In this document: positions 53,386 to 62,776 of the stretch, in pieces
Numbering within the stretch: position 1 is the first letter of the stretch
Layout: each line of letters opens with the position of its first letter
Origin: Streptomyces coeruleorubidus
GTDB taxonomy: Bacteria > Actinomycetota > Actinomycetes > Streptomycetales > Streptomycetaceae
Direction: 5' to 3'
Assembly: GCF_028885415.1 (NCBI RefSeq)
Contig: NZ_CP118527.1
Span: forward strand, 1,550,001-1,614,000
DNA: 64,000 bases
Notes under the pieces: generated by a model
Databases searched by the model: none
What the model was told of the DNA's origin: nothing
The model's input: the letters and a program-made list of their open reading frames with translations, nothing else
Position numbers and translations under genes: made by a program

Positions 53386-53402
53386 ACGATAATCATTTTC
53401 AT
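53386..53402. promoter_or_regulatory. Zur-like box of the anchored-repeat transporter operon
   Basis: ACGATAATCATTTTCAT (complement ATGAAAATGATTATCGT), the best match to the Streptomyces Zur consensus in this window, about 50 bases before the first gene of the minus-strand operon. Confidence 0.85.
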
Positions 53403-53453
53403 GAAGGCTTGGCAACGAAGTTGTGGTGACGCTTGGAGCGATGCGTGCCGGTG

Positions 53454-53720
53454 ACGATTCAGCGGAGCTCGGGCGCGGCTGCCGACATCGCCCTCGCCGG
53501 GAACGACCCGTGCCAGGTCGCGGCCGTCGTCGAACTCAGTCGGCACACCCTGCGCGTCGTGCGGCAGAACTACACCCTGTCCGTCGGCGTCAACCTCGCC
53601 GGCCTCGTCGCGGGCGCCGGCGGCTCCATCAACCCCGTCCTGGCCGCCCTGCCGCACGACACCAGCAGCATCGCCGCCGCGCGACCGGGCACCTCGATCC
53701 ACCTCGGTCTCGCAAACCCA
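53454..53720 (+). pseudogene. P-type heavy-metal ATPase, C-terminal remnant
   Basis: AAADIALAGNDPCQVAAVVELS and RVVRQNYTLSVGVNLAGLVAG, GGSINPVLAALPHDTSS are the hinge and last two membrane segments of a P1B-type zinc/cadmium ATPase. The phosphorylation and ATP domains are absent. A metal-efflux gene was apparently lost from this zinc locus. Confidence 0.7.
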
Positions 53721-53749
53721 TCTACACATGAGCTATCGTCCATATGGAT

Positions 53750-53766
53750 ATGGCTTTCATTTTCAT
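53750..53766. promoter_or_regulatory. Half-conserved Zur-like box upstream of the CobW gene
   Basis: ATGGCTTTCATTTTCAT: the right half CATTTTCAT is identical to the box at 53386, the left half is poor. It lies 16 bases before the TTG start of the CobW gene. Confidence 0.55.
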
Positions 53767-53782
53767 CTAGCTAGGAGCCCCG

Positions 53783-54799
53783 TTGACCACCACCGCGGAA
53801 TCTCGTGACGAACGAGTTCCCGTCACCGTCCTGACCGGTTTCCTCGGTTCGGGCAAGACGACCCTCCTCAACCGCATCCTGACCGAGCACCACGGCCTGC
53901 GGATCGCCGTCATCGAGAACGAGTTCGGTGAGGTCGGCATCGACGACGCCCTCGTCCTCGACTCCGAGGAAGAGATCTTCGAGATGAACAACGGCTGCAT
54001 CTGCTGCACCGTCCGAGGAGATCTCATCCGCATCCTCGGCGCGCTGATGCGCCGACGCGAGAAGTTCGACCACATTCTCATCGAGACCACCGGGCTCGCC
54101 GACCCGGCCCCCGTCGCCCAGACCTTCTTCATGGACGACGAGATCGCCGCCCAGCTGCGCCTCGACGCCATCGTCACCCTGGTCGACGCCGCCCACGTGC
54201 TCCAGCACCTCGACGAGGTCAAGCCGGAGGGCGTGGAGAACGAAGCCGTCGAACAGATCGCCTTCGCCGACCGGGTGGTGCTGAACAAGACCGACCTCGC
54301 GGACGAGGAAACCGTCGGGGAGGTCGTCCGCCGCGTGCGGGCCATCAACTCCGGCGTGCGCATCTTCCCCGCCCGGCACGCCGAGATCGACCTCCGACAG
54401 GTGCTGGACGTCGGCGCGTTCGACTTGGAGCGGGTCCTCGCCGACGACCCTTCCTTCCTGACCGAGACCGAGCACCAGCACGACACCACCGTCACGTCGG
54501 TCGGCATCGACCTGCCCGGCGAGCTCGACGAGAACAGGCTCAACACCTGGCTCGGCACCCTGCTGCGCACCAAGGGCATCGACATCTTCCGCTCCAAGGG
54601 CATCCTCGCCCTCTCCGGCGCCCCGAAGCAGTACGTCTTCCAGGGCGTGCACATGCTGCTGGACGGGCAGTTCGGGCGGGACTGGCGGGACGGCGAGGAG
54701 CGGCGCAACCGGCTCGTGTTCATCGGCCGCAACCTCGACCGGCAGGCGCTGGAGCGCGACTTCGCCGCGTGCCTGGCCACAGCGGGGGCGGTGGCGTGA
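53783..54799 (+). CDS. CobW/ZNG1-type zinc chaperone GTPase
   Basis: 338 residues; TTG start at 53783 supported by AGGAG 5 bases upstream. Walker [14 protein letters not shown], metal-binding [10 protein letters not shown] (C-x-C-C), Walker B/G3 [15 protein letters not shown] guanine motif, and a C-terminal CobW_C domain ([14 protein letters not shown]). The COG0523 family delivers zinc to client enzymes under zinc limitation, which fits the Zur-like box upstream. First of four overlapping plus-strand genes. Confidence 0.92.
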   Translation: MTTTAESRDERVPVTVLTGFLGSGKTTLLNRILTEHHGLRIAVIENEFGEVGIDDALVLDSEEEIFEMNNGCICCTVRGDLIRILGALMRRREKFDHILIETTGLADPAPVAQTFFMDDEIAAQLRLDAIVTLVDAAHVLQHLDEVKPEGVENEAVEQIAFADRVVLNKTDLADEETVGEVVRRVRAINSGVRIFPARHAEIDLRQVLDVGAFDLERVLADDPSFLTETEHQHDTTVTSVGIDLPGELDENRLNTWLGTLLRTKGIDIFRSKGILALSGAPKQYVFQGVHMLLDGQFGRDWRDGEERRNRLVFIGRNLDRQALERDFAACLATAGAVA

Positions 54800-55824
54800 G
54801 CACCACGGTCGACTCCGGCCTCACCGTCGCATGGGACATCACCGTCGACGACGCGCCCGTCGCACTGAGCACGCGCGGCGATCTGGCGGCCGTGGCGGGC
54901 GCCGAGGGCACCGTCCGGGCGCTGGACGCGGCGACGGGGGCCGAGATGGGCGCACTCGAACTGCCCGGCGGGGCACTGAGCGTCGACCTCGCCCCGGACA
55001 CCGGGCACTTGGCCGTGACCGGTCCCATGGGCTACGCCCTGTGGCGGCGCGCGGACGGCCGTACGACGGTACGGGAGTCCGGCGCCTGGTCCGCGGCCGC
55101 GGCCTGGGCGGATCCCGGGCGGCTGGCCGTGGCCTCCGGGCGGCGCGCCCTCGTACTGGACGCGGACGGCGAGGAGTTGTGGTCCACCGACCCCGCCGCG
55201 TCCACGGTCACCGACCTGGCCTGGATGCGGCAGGGGCGGCGGCTCGCGGTGGCCGCCTACGGCGCCGTGCACGGCCACGAGCGGCACACGCCGAAGCCGG
55301 TGGTGACGTACCCCTATGTCGGCTCGCACCTCGCGCTCGCCGTCGCACCCACCGGGAAGTGGATCTGCAGCGGCAACCAGGACGCCTCCATCCACATATG
55401 GCGCACCCGGGACGGCGGAGAACTGACCATGTCCGGCTATCGGGAGAAGGTCTCCCGCCTCGCCTTCGACGACACCGGCTTCTGGCTGGCAGCCGACGGC
55501 GCACCGGACGTGACCGTGTGGGACTTCTCCGGCAAGGGACCGGCGGGCACCGCACCGCGCTCCCTGCGCTGCCACGAGACGGTCACGGCTCTGGCCTGGC
55601 GTCCGGGCAACGGAGGCCACCTGGCCAGCGGCGGCGCCGACGGCACGGTGGCGCTGTGGTACGCGACCGCCGGACGTCCGCAGCAACTCCTGAGCCCCGC
55701 ACGCGAGTCGACTGGGGACGCGGCCGTCGCGGCGCTGGCCTGGGCCGGATCGCACCTGCTGATCGCCGCCTACCGGGACGGCCGGGTCCGGGCGTACGGG
55801 GTGCCCTCCAGGACCGCCCTGTGA
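54796..55824 (+). CDS. WD40 repeat protein
   Basis: 342 residues, GTG 54796 overlapping the CobW stop by 4 bases. Beta-propeller repeats of the WD40 kind, e.g. [52 protein letters not shown]. Cytosolic. Conserved next to the CobW gene in Streptomyces zinc loci; a scaffold or client role for the GTPase is inferred. Confidence 0.88.
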   Translation: MSTTVDSGLTVAWDITVDDAPVALSTRGDLAAVAGAEGTVRALDAATGAEMGALELPGGALSVDLAPDTGHLAVTGPMGYALWRRADGRTTVRESGAWSAAAAWADPGRLAVASGRRALVLDADGEELWSTDPAASTVTDLAWMRQGRRLAVAAYGAVHGHERHTPKPVVTYPYVGSHLALAVAPTGKWICSGNQDASIHIWRTRDGGELTMSGYREKVSRLAFDDTGFWLAADGAPDVTVWDFSGKGPAGTAPRSLRCHETVTALAWRPGNGGHLASGGADGTVALWYATAGRPQQLLSPARESTGDAAVAALAWAGSHLLIAAYRDGRVRAYGVPSRTAL

Positions 55825-56228
55825 GCCCGCGTTCGGTGACCGTCGGCGCTGCGCGCGCACGCCCCTGCACGCTCGTCGTCTGCCGGGGCTGCTGCTGCGG
55901 CAACCCGCGCAAGCATCCTGACACCGACCACTCCTGGCAGCTGGACCGGCTGCGCGCCGCAGCGGCCGAGCACGGCTTCCAGGCCCGTACGACGGACTGC
56001 CTCGGCCCCTGCGACCAGGCCAACGTCATCGTCGTCCAGCCTTCCGCCGCCGGGCGCCGGGCCGGCGGCCGGGCGACCTGGATCGGCTTCGCCATGGACG
56101 ACGACGTCACGGACGACGTCCTGCGCTGGGCCGCCGACGGCGGTCCCGGGACGGCGCAGCCCCCGGCCACACTGGAACTGCAGTTCATCCGCCCACCGCG
56201 CGAGGCACGGCTCCGTGCACGCCGGTGA
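55821..56228 (+). CDS. Thioredoxin-like [2Fe-2S] ferredoxin-type protein
   Basis: 135 residues, GTG 55821 in a GTGA overlap. Conserved Cys pattern: LVVCRGCCCGNPRKHP near residue 18-30, then TTDCLGPCDQANVIVV, the C-x(3)-C second pair of thioredoxin-like ferredoxins. Likely binds an iron-sulfur cluster or zinc. Third gene of the CobW operon. Confidence 0.7.
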   Translation: MSPRSVTVGAARARPCTLVVCRGCCCGNPRKHPDTDHSWQLDRLRAAAAEHGFQARTTDCLGPCDQANVIVVQPSAAGRRAGGRATWIGFAMDDDVTDDVLRWAADGGPGTAQPPATLELQFIRPPREARLRARR

Positions 56229-56592
56229 TCCGGTCCCTCCCGGCGACGCCGTGGGCGGCCGCGACGTCATCGCGGCCGCCCGCCTCGACGAGTCGACCGC
56301 CGTCTCGGTCGCTGCCACACTCCAGGCGCTGGCCACGCCCTCCCGACTGCTGATCCTCACCGCCCTGCGCCGGTCCGCGTACTCGGTCACCGAACTCGCC
56401 ACCGCCGTGGGAATGGAGCAGTCCGCGGTCTCCCACCAGCTGCGGCTGCTGCGCGCCCTGGGCCTGGTCACCGGGCAGCGTGACGGCCGCCGTATCGTCT
56501 ACCGCCTCTACGACGACCACGTGGCGCAGCTCCTCGACCAGGCGGTCCACCACATCGAGCATCTACGGCTCGGCGTGCGGGACCCCGGCTGA
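56215..56592 (+). CDS. ArsR/SmtB family metal-sensing repressor
   Basis: 125 residues, GTG 56215 overlapping the previous gene by 14 bases. Winged helix: LATPSRLLILTALRRSAYSV, GMEQSAVSHQLRLLRALGLV (recognition helix), DGRRIVYRLYDDHV. The last helix carries D-x-H-x(10)-H-x-x-H in YDDHVAQLLDQAVHHIEH, the exact alpha-5 zinc site of SmtB/CzrA sensors; no alpha-3 CxC site. A zinc-responsive repressor, the opposite logic to Zur, probably once controlling the lost P-type ATPase. Confidence 0.9.
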   Translation: MHAGDPVPPGDAVGGRDVIAAARLDESTAVSVAATLQALATPSRLLILTALRRSAYSVTELATAVGMEQSAVSHQLRLLRALGLVTGQRDGRRIVYRLYDDHVAQLLDQAVHHIEHLRLGVRDPG

Positions 56593-56758
56593 CCAGCACA
56601 TCCATCGGACTGACCGTCGAGGAGCGGGCCGGGAAAATCGCCGCCGTCTCCGGATTCGCCGCGGTGGAGCATGGCTGGAACAGAGCGCGGGCACCCTCCC
56701 GGGCCTCGACGACGACACCGCCGTCCTGGTCCACCGGCTCGTCTGGAAGGCTGATCCC

Positions 56759-57310
56759 ATGACGGTGCCAAACTCCCCCGAGTTCCTGCAGATAACCCGG
56801 CCGCACGAGATCACGCCGGACCTGAGACGACAGCTGGTCGGCTGCTGGGAAGCCGTCATCAACGCGGGCGGCGCGGTGATCGCGCCCGGGATTCCCCTGC
56901 CTCCGGTCAGCGTGCGGGACGTCGCTCCGGCGGCGGAACGGCTCATCGCCGGACTCGATCCGGAGCGCGGCCGGCTGCTCGTCGCCACCGTGGACGGAGC
57001 GCTCGCGGGCTGGCTGATCATTCGTCGGGACCTTCATCCCCTGGTCGCGCACTGCGGGGTGGTCAACCACGTCCAGACGCACCCTCACTTCCGTCGAAGG
57101 GGAATCGGCACCGCCCTCATGACCCGCGTCCGGGAGATCGCCGTCGAGGACATGAAACTGGAGCGGCTGCAGCTCAGTGCGCGAGAAGGACTCGGCCTGG
57201 AGCACTTCTACCGGAGCCTGGGATGGACGGAGGTGGGCCGCTGGCCAGGTGCGCTGCGTGTGGCCCCTGGCGACGACCGTGACGACATCCTGATGAGCCT
57301 CACTCTCTGA
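56759..57310 (+). CDS. GNAT family N-acetyltransferase
   Basis: 183 residues, ATG 56759 with GGAAGG upstream. Acetyl-CoA motif A is VQTHPHFRRRGIGTALMTRV (R/Q-x-x-G-x-G), motif B GLEHFYRSLGWTEVGR. Substrate unknown. The 166 bases before it contain only a short protein fragment. Confidence 0.88.
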   Translation: MTVPNSPEFLQITRPHEITPDLRRQLVGCWEAVINAGGAVIAPGIPLPPVSVRDVAPAAERLIAGLDPERGRLLVATVDGALAGWLIIRRDLHPLVAHCGVVNHVQTHPHFRRRGIGTALMTRVREIAVEDMKLERLQLSAREGLGLEHFYRSLGWTEVGRWPGALRVAPGDDRDDILMSLTL

Positions 57311-57536
57311 ACTCGCGCACGCGCTCCTTCCGTTCGGGGACATGACGTGGTCGGCCGTGCCGGGCGGCAGGTCGCGGCAGTGGCTCCAGCGGGCGACGGC
57401 GCAGGCCTGGCGCGGTGACAGACCGGAGCGGCAGGCGCCTGCGCATCGCCGCGCGGACGAGAGCAGGGAAGCCGTCGAGCGCGGAGGCAGCCCCGTGCAC
57501 CAGGACCAGGGCGGCCGCGGGCGGCCGGCCCCTCAT
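57300..57536 (-). pseudogene. Possible alpha/beta-hydrolase N-terminal fragment
   Basis: AAALVLVHGAASALDGFPAL resembles the oxyanion-hole strand of small alpha/beta hydrolases; the remaining frame is Arg-rich without the GxSxG nucleophile. Weak. Confidence 0.3.
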
Positions 57537-57654
57537 CGTGGCTGCGCGGGTGGTGCGTCCGGGCTGCGGAGCTTTCGTAGGTCTCCTCCCATTCTCCTGC
57601 GCCCATCCCGTACTTCCCTGACCGAGCGAGTGGAGTGACACGACCACCCTTCCC

Positions 57655-58062
57655 CAAGCCGCCCCCGCGCGTGTCGACCTGACCGCACTCGCCGACCTCG
57701 TCACCACGTGGGCGATCAGGGTCGCGGCGACACCGTGCGCACCGGGGAGCCCGCCTAATCCTCTGGTGCACGGCAGGTCACTGTGGCAGGACACCATGGA
57801 GGACTGCGAACTCGCCCGTTCCTACGCCGACTTGATGGCCGCGCACACGCGGTTCGCGGCACCGGAGGTCGTCGCGGCCCACGCCTGGCCCGAGCGCGGG
57901 CACGTGGTCGACGTCGGCGGCGGCTCCGGGTCCCTGCTCACCTGGGTGCTGGACGCCCCCCGGCAGTTGGACGACCTGGTGTCCCGCGCCGGGCTGGGGG
58001 TCACCGGCCGTCGCGTCACCGGGACCGGCATCCACCTGGTGAGCTGCGCGCCCGCCGGGTGA
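57655..58062 (+). pseudogene. O-methyltransferase remnant with internal deletions
   Basis: Three separated parts of a family 2 O-methyltransferase: LADLVTTWAIRVAAT (N-terminal helix), SLWQDTMEDCELARSYADLM ... HVVDVGGGSGSLLTWVL (SAM site), and the tail LDDLVSRAGLGVTGRRVT. About two thirds of the catalytic domain is missing. The region 57311-58132 has no intact gene. Confidence 0.6.
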
Positions 58063-58132
58063 CGGACGGACATACGGCGGTGGGCGGCACGGTTCCCCAC
58101 CGTGCCGCCGGTCGCCGGGTTTCCCCGCGTTT

Positions 58133-59869
58133 CTAGGAGCGCGCCGCCAGACGCCACCCGCTCGCCCGTTCCCGCTCGCCCCAGAACGCCGCGTACCGGC
58201 CGCCGAGCGCGAGCAGTTCCTCGTGCGTCCCCTGCTCCACGATCCGCCCGCCCTCCAGGAACGCGATCACGTCGGCGCCGCGGATGGTGTCGAGGCGGTG
58301 GGCCACGACGAGGACCGTGGGGTCCGCGGTGAGTGCGCCCAGGGCCTGCTGGATCGCGGCCTCGTTCTCGGCGTCGAGCGCCGAGGTCGCCTCGTCGAGC
58401 AGGACGACCGGGGCCTGCTTGAGCAGGGCCCGGGCGAGGGAGATCCGCTGCCGCTCGCCGCCGGACAGGGCCGTGCCGCCCTCGCCGACGCGGGCGGCCC
58501 AGCCGTCCGGCAGCCTCTCGGTGATCTCGTCGACGCGGGCGATCCGCCCGGCCTCGCGCACCTCCTCGTCGGTGGCGTCCTCGCGTCCGGCGCGGATGTT
58601 CTCCTCGATCGTGCCCGCGAAGAGGTACACGTCCTGGAAGACCATGGCGAACCGTGACATCAGCTGGTCCGTCGTCAGGTCGCGGACATCCGTGCCGCCG
58701 ACGCGGACCGTGCCCCCGGTGACGTCCCAGAAGCGGGCGATCAGGCGGGTCACCGTGGTCTTGCCGGAGCCGGAGGGGCCGACCAGCGCCACGGTGTGCC
58801 CGGCCGGGACGCGCAGGTCGAGCCCGTCGAGGACGGTGCGTCCGTCGCCGTAACCGAAGGAGACGCCGTCGAGTTCGATGCCGTACGTGTCCGGGAGCGG
58901 CGCCGGGGTCTCCGGCTGGGGCAGCGGATCGGCGGCGAGCACTTCGTCCAGGCGCTCCAGGGTGCCTCGGGCGATCCGCAGGGATCCGCCCAACTCGGCG
59001 GCGGCGCTCATGGGTTCGACGAAGCGCACGGCGAGCACCAGCACCGCGATCAGCTCACCCGCGCCGACCGATCCGTCGACCGCGAGGACCGTGCCGAGCA
59101 GCAGCACGCAGGTGAAGCAGAGTTGCACGGCGAGCGCGAAGCCCGCGATGCCGGGCACGCCCATGCGTACGGCGGCGCGCGCCTTCGCCCGCTGCTCGCG
59201 CAGGGCGGCATCCAGGAGTTCGTGGTCCTCGGCGGTTCGCCCGAAGGCGCGCAGCGCGGGCTGGTGGCGGGCGAACTCCACCAGCCGGTCCGCGGTCTCG
59301 GCGGCCGCGGCATGGGTCTGCCGGTCGACGCGGGCCATCAGCCGTCCGGACCAGCGGTACGCGACTGCCGCGACGGGTGCTGCCGCCAGCATGGCCAGGG
59401 CGAGCCGCCAGTCGAAGGCGAAGGTGGCCAGCACGACGACGGCGGGAGTGACGAAGGCGATGCACAGGGGGCGCAACAGGTTGGCCGCCGCGTTCATCAC
59501 CTGGACCACACCCTGTCCCGCCAACTGCCCCAGTGCGCCGGTGCGTTCGCCGTCGAACCAGCCGAGCGGCAGCGCGACTACATGGTCACCGATGCGGTGG
59601 TGCAGCGTGCGCCCGAGATCGGCGCTGAAGCGGTTGCCGCGCACGGCCGCGGTGAACGCGACGGCTCCGTAGGCGGCGGTGGCCGCGGCGAGGGCGGCGA
59701 CCCACGGCCAGGCCGCCCCCGGGTCGTCGCCGAGGAGCCGGGTGAGCAACGGCACCAGGAGCGCGTACGCCACTCCCTGGACGGCCGCGGCGGCGGCCGC
59801 CCAGAGGAGCACTCGGCGCAGCCCTTCCGTCTGTTCCCGTCCCAGTACGCGTGTCAGCAGCGCGTTCAT
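58133..59869 (-). CDS. ABC transporter ATP-binding/permease half-transporter (siderophore/metallophore type)
   Basis: 578 residues: six-helix membrane domain (~15-310) and nucleotide-binding domain (~340-575) with GPSGSGKTTVTRL, FQDVYLFAGTIEENIRAG, LSGGERQRISLARALL, VVLLDEATSALD. It overlaps its partner's stop by 4 bases, so the two form a heterodimer. Sequence style is that of YbtPQ/IrtAB transporters, exporter-fold proteins that import metallophores. Last gene of a Zur-boxed operon. Confidence 0.88.
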   Translation of the reverse strand: MNALLTRVLGREQTEGLRRVLLWAAAAAAVQGVAYALLVPLLTRLLGDDPGAAWPWVAALAAATAAYGAVAFTAAVRGNRFSADLGRTLHHRIGDHVVALPLGWFDGERTGALGQLAGQGVVQVMNAAANLLRPLCIAFVTPAVVVLATFAFDWRLALAMLAAAPVAAVAYRWSGRLMARVDRQTHAAAAETADRLVEFARHQPALRAFGRTAEDHELLDAALREQRAKARAAVRMGVPGIAGFALAVQLCFTCVLLLGTVLAVDGSVGAGELIAVLVLAVRFVEPMSAAAELGGSLRIARGTLERLDEVLAADPLPQPETPAPLPDTYGIELDGVSFGYGDGRTVLDGLDLRVPAGHTVALVGPSGSGKTTVTRLIARFWDVTGGTVRVGGTDVRDLTTDQLMSRFAMVFQDVYLFAGTIEENIRAGREDATDEEVREAGRIARVDEITERLPDGWAARVGEGGTALSGGERQRISLARALLKQAPVVLLDEATSALDAENEAAIQQALGALTADPTVLVVAHRLDTIRGADVIAFLEGGRIVEQGTHEELLALGGRYAAFWGERERASGWRLAARS

Positions 59870-61680
59870 CGCGCGGTTCCCTTCTGCTGGATGGCCCACA
59901 TGCGTGCGTAACGGCCGTCCAGGGCCAGCAGTTCGGCGTGGGTGCCCTGTTCGGCGATGCGTCCGCCGTCGAGGACGACGATGTGGTCGGCGTCCCGTAC
60001 GGTCGCGAGCCGGTGGGCGATGACCAGCAGGGTGCGGCCCGCCGCGAGGGCGGACAGGGCCTGCTGGACGGCGGCCTCGGACTCGGGGTCGGCGAAGGAG
60101 GTCGCCTCGTCGAGGACGAGGACGGGCGCGTCGGCGAGCAGTGCCCGGGCCACGGAGAGGCGCTGGGACTCGCCGCCGGAGAGCACCGCGTCCTCGCCGA
60201 CCATCGAGTCGTAGCCGCGCGGCAGAGCGGTGACCCGCTCGTGGAGGTGCGCGGCACGCGCGGCCCGTTCCACGTCCGCGTCGTCGGCGTCCGGACGGCC
60301 GAGCCGGATGTTGTCGCGGACGCTGGTGCGCAGCAGGTGGGGTTCCTGGAAGACGAAGGAGACCTGCCGGTAGAGGTCGGCGGGGGCCATGTCCCGGACG
60401 TCCGTGCCGCCGATCCGTACCGTACCAGCGGTCGTGTCCCAGAAGCGGGGCACGAGCCGGGCGAGGGTGGACTTGCCCGAGCCGGAGGCGCCGACCAGGG
60501 CGGTGACGGTGCCGGGTCGCAGGGTCAGGTCGATGCCGCTCAGGATGTCCGTGGCGCCGTCGTAGCTGAAGCCGACGCCGGTCAGTTCGACCCGGCCGTC
60601 CGGTCCCGGGGATGTCGGCTCGGACGCCTCGGGCAGGGCGGGGGCGGCCAGCAGCGCGTGGATCTCACGGGCGCTCTGCAGGCCGCCCTGGACGGCGTGC
60701 CCGGACTGGGCGAGCCCCATGACGGAGCCGGTGAGGGCCGGTCCGAGCAGGACGAACGGCACGAGGTCGAGCGCGTCGGCCCAGCCCTGCGTGACGAAGA
60801 GGGTGCCGGCGGCCGTGGCGACGAGAAGGGCGGCCGGTCCGGAGAGCGCGAGCGCGGCCGACGTACTGGCCCGTGTCGTACTCATGATCCAGTCGCGGAA
60901 GAAGACGGTGAAGCTGTCGGCGGCGTCGTCGTAGGCACGATGGGCGCGGGAGGTACGGCCGTAGGCCTTGATCACCGTGATGCCGTGGACGAGTTCGACG
61001 ACGGCCGCGTTGACGCCGCCCATCGCGCCGAAGAACCGTGCCGTCACCTCCTCGCCCCCGGACATGGCCTGCTTGAAGAACCAGCCGCCGAGCAGGAGCG
61101 GGAGCAGCGCGACGAGGGTGAGCCGCCAGTCCACGGTCAGCAGATAGACCAGAGCGGTCAGCGGCGCCACGATCGCGGCGGTCACCTCCAGCGCGGTGTG
61201 CGCGACCAGGTGGTGCAGCGTGGAGATGTTGTCGCCCGCCGCCTTCTTCACCTCACCCGAGCTGTTCTCGGTGAACCAGCCGAGCGGCAGTCGCCCCAGG
61301 CGCCGGGCGATTCGGCGGCGCAGCCCGAGCTGGAGGTCGGCGTCGGCGTGGTGGGTGAGGACGCCCGCGGTCGCGTACAGCACGAGCCGGGCCACCAGGG
61401 CGGCCACGGCGGTCCAGGCCGCGGCCCAGGCGCGGCTGGCGTCCGGGCCGCCGGACGCCAGCAGGGCGCGGGCCAGTTCGGCGACGGCGGTGAACGGGAT
61501 CATCGAGCAGACCGCGGCGACCGCCTGGGCCACGATCGCGGCTATGAGCCGCCCTCGTACGGGGGCGAGGAGGTCACCGAGCCCCGGCGCCTTCGCAGCG
61601 GGGGCCTCGGGTGGGACAAGGACGTCAGAGGGGCTGTCAGGGGTGCCCTCTCGCGGGTCCGCGAGGGCCGCGCCGGTCAT
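59866..61680 (-). CDS. ABC transporter ATP-binding/permease half-transporter, partner
   Basis: 604 residues: membrane domain (~35-340; LPLGWFTENSSGEVKKAAGD intracellular loop) and nucleotide-binding domain (~370-600) with GASGSGKSTLARL, FQEPHLLRTSVRDNIRLG, LSGGESQRLSVARALL, VLVLDEATSFADPESE. The signature and Walker B are complete, but the D-loop FAD differs from the usual LD. ATG 61680 overlaps the methyltransferase stop by 4 bases. Heterodimer partner of the next gene; IrtA/YbtP-like. Confidence 0.88.
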   Translation of the reverse strand: MTGAALADPREGTPDSPSDVLVPPEAPAAKAPGLGDLLAPVRGRLIAAIVAQAVAAVCSMIPFTAVAELARALLASGGPDASRAWAAAWTAVAALVARLVLYATAGVLTHHADADLQLGLRRRIARRLGRLPLGWFTENSSGEVKKAAGDNISTLHHLVAHTALEVTAAIVAPLTALVYLLTVDWRLTLVALLPLLLGGWFFKQAMSGGEEVTARFFGAMGGVNAAVVELVHGITVIKAYGRTSRAHRAYDDAADSFTVFFRDWIMSTTRASTSAALALSGPAALLVATAAGTLFVTQGWADALDLVPFVLLGPALTGSVMGLAQSGHAVQGGLQSAREIHALLAAPALPEASEPTSPGPDGRVELTGVGFSYDGATDILSGIDLTLRPGTVTALVGASGSGKSTLARLVPRFWDTTAGTVRIGGTDVRDMAPADLYRQVSFVFQEPHLLRTSVRDNIRLGRPDADDADVERAARAAHLHERVTALPRGYDSMVGEDAVLSGGESQRLSVARALLADAPVLVLDEATSFADPESEAAVQQALSALAAGRTLLVIAHRLATVRDADHIVVLDGGRIAEQGTHAELLALDGRYARMWAIQQKGTAR

Positions 61681-62474
61681 GAGTGATCCTCTCGGGTCAG
61701 GGGGGTGGTGCGCAGGACGGCGAAGTCGGGGGCGAGCGGGGTGCACACGAGTCCGGCGGCCGCGGCTTCCTCGGCCGGCGTCGCGATGCCGACACCGGAC
61801 CAGGGCAGCGGCACGGTGTGTTCGCGGACGACCGTCTCCCCGTCGCGTACGCGGTAGGTGAGGGTCCAGCCGTCGTCGGCGCCCTCGCTCCAGGACTCGT
61901 GGTCCAGGTCGCCGACACGGCGGGTCGCCGGCCGCAGCGGGGCCCGGGTCGGGGGCGCGGTGCGGTCGAGGACGTCGACGACGGCCGGGGCGCCGGGCGC
62001 CAGGTGCTCACTCAGCGGACGCCACAGCGAGGCGCGTTCGGCGGGAGCGCGATGGCCGACGACGCCGAGGGCGACGGCCGCGCACAGCCGCCTCGGCAGC
62101 CGTGCGTCGCGGAGGGTGCCGGCGGTGACGGTGACGGTGACGCGGCCGGCGAGTGCGGGACGGCAGGCGAGCCGGGTGGACAGCGCGACGCGCATACCGG
62201 CGGACGGTTCCACCGCCAGCACCTGGGCACGGAGGACGGCGTCGGCGGCGACCTCGGTCGACAAACCGGTGCCCGCGCCGAGGTCGAGCAGGGGTCCGTG
62301 CCCGGGTTCGACGCCGTCCAGGGCCCTGTGCAGCAGCGGGCCGAGCCGCGCCCATGTGGGGGCGGCGAGCAGGGCGTAGAACTCGGCGGCGGCGCCGTAA
62401 AGGTCGCTCGTCGTGTCTGGATCGCTGGTCGTGTGAGGTTCGCTGGTACTCCGTGCTCCCCCCGATGAACGCAC
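61677..62474 (-). CDS. Class I SAM-dependent methyltransferase
   Basis: 265 residues, GTG 62474. Motif I LLDLGAGTGLSTEVAADAV, motif II VLAVEPSAGMRVAL; a Pro/Thr-rich N-terminus of ~24 residues. First gene of the operon with two half ABC transporters behind a Zur-like box. Methyltransferases of this position modify or decode metallophores in several bacteria; here the substrate is unknown. Confidence 0.85.
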   Translation of the reverse strand: MRSSGGARSTSEPHTTSDPDTTSDLYGAAAEFYALLAAPTWARLGPLLHRALDGVEPGHGPLLDLGAGTGLSTEVAADAVLRAQVLAVEPSAGMRVALSTRLACRPALAGRVTVTVTAGTLRDARLPRRLCAAVALGVVGHRAPAERASLWRPLSEHLAPGAPAVVDVLDRTAPPTRAPLRPATRRVGDLDHESWSEGADDGWTLTYRVRDGETVVREHTVPLPWSGVGIATPAEEAAAAGLVCTPLAPDFAVLRTTPLTREDHS

Positions 62475-62556
62475 CGGGTCTTCCCCTCACGTGGCTCATG
62501 CACGGACGCCGGGCGGTGGGGCGCCCGGGGTATACAACGTAGACAACCTATCCAGC

Positions 62557-62573
62557 ACGACAATCATTTTCAA
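62557..62573. promoter_or_regulatory. Zur-like box of the methyltransferase-ABC operon
   Basis: ACGACAATCATTTTCAA (complement TTGAAAATGATTGTCGT), 83 bases before the GTG at 62474. Strong match to the box at 53386. Confidence 0.82.
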
Positions 62574-62776
62574 TAAGCCTGGCTGCACTTCACGCGATGC
62601 CTCGCCGCGGCGCCCCGGAACCCGACAGCGAACCGACAGAACGCGACAGCGAACCGACAGCCCCGCTTTACCCATGTCCCCCCGCGAAGCAGTCAGGATT
62701 TCGACGTTGCCTGAACAGCCGGTCCACAGGGGCCGTACCTCTCGGCAGATCACGAATCCCCGGAAGGAACGTCAGC

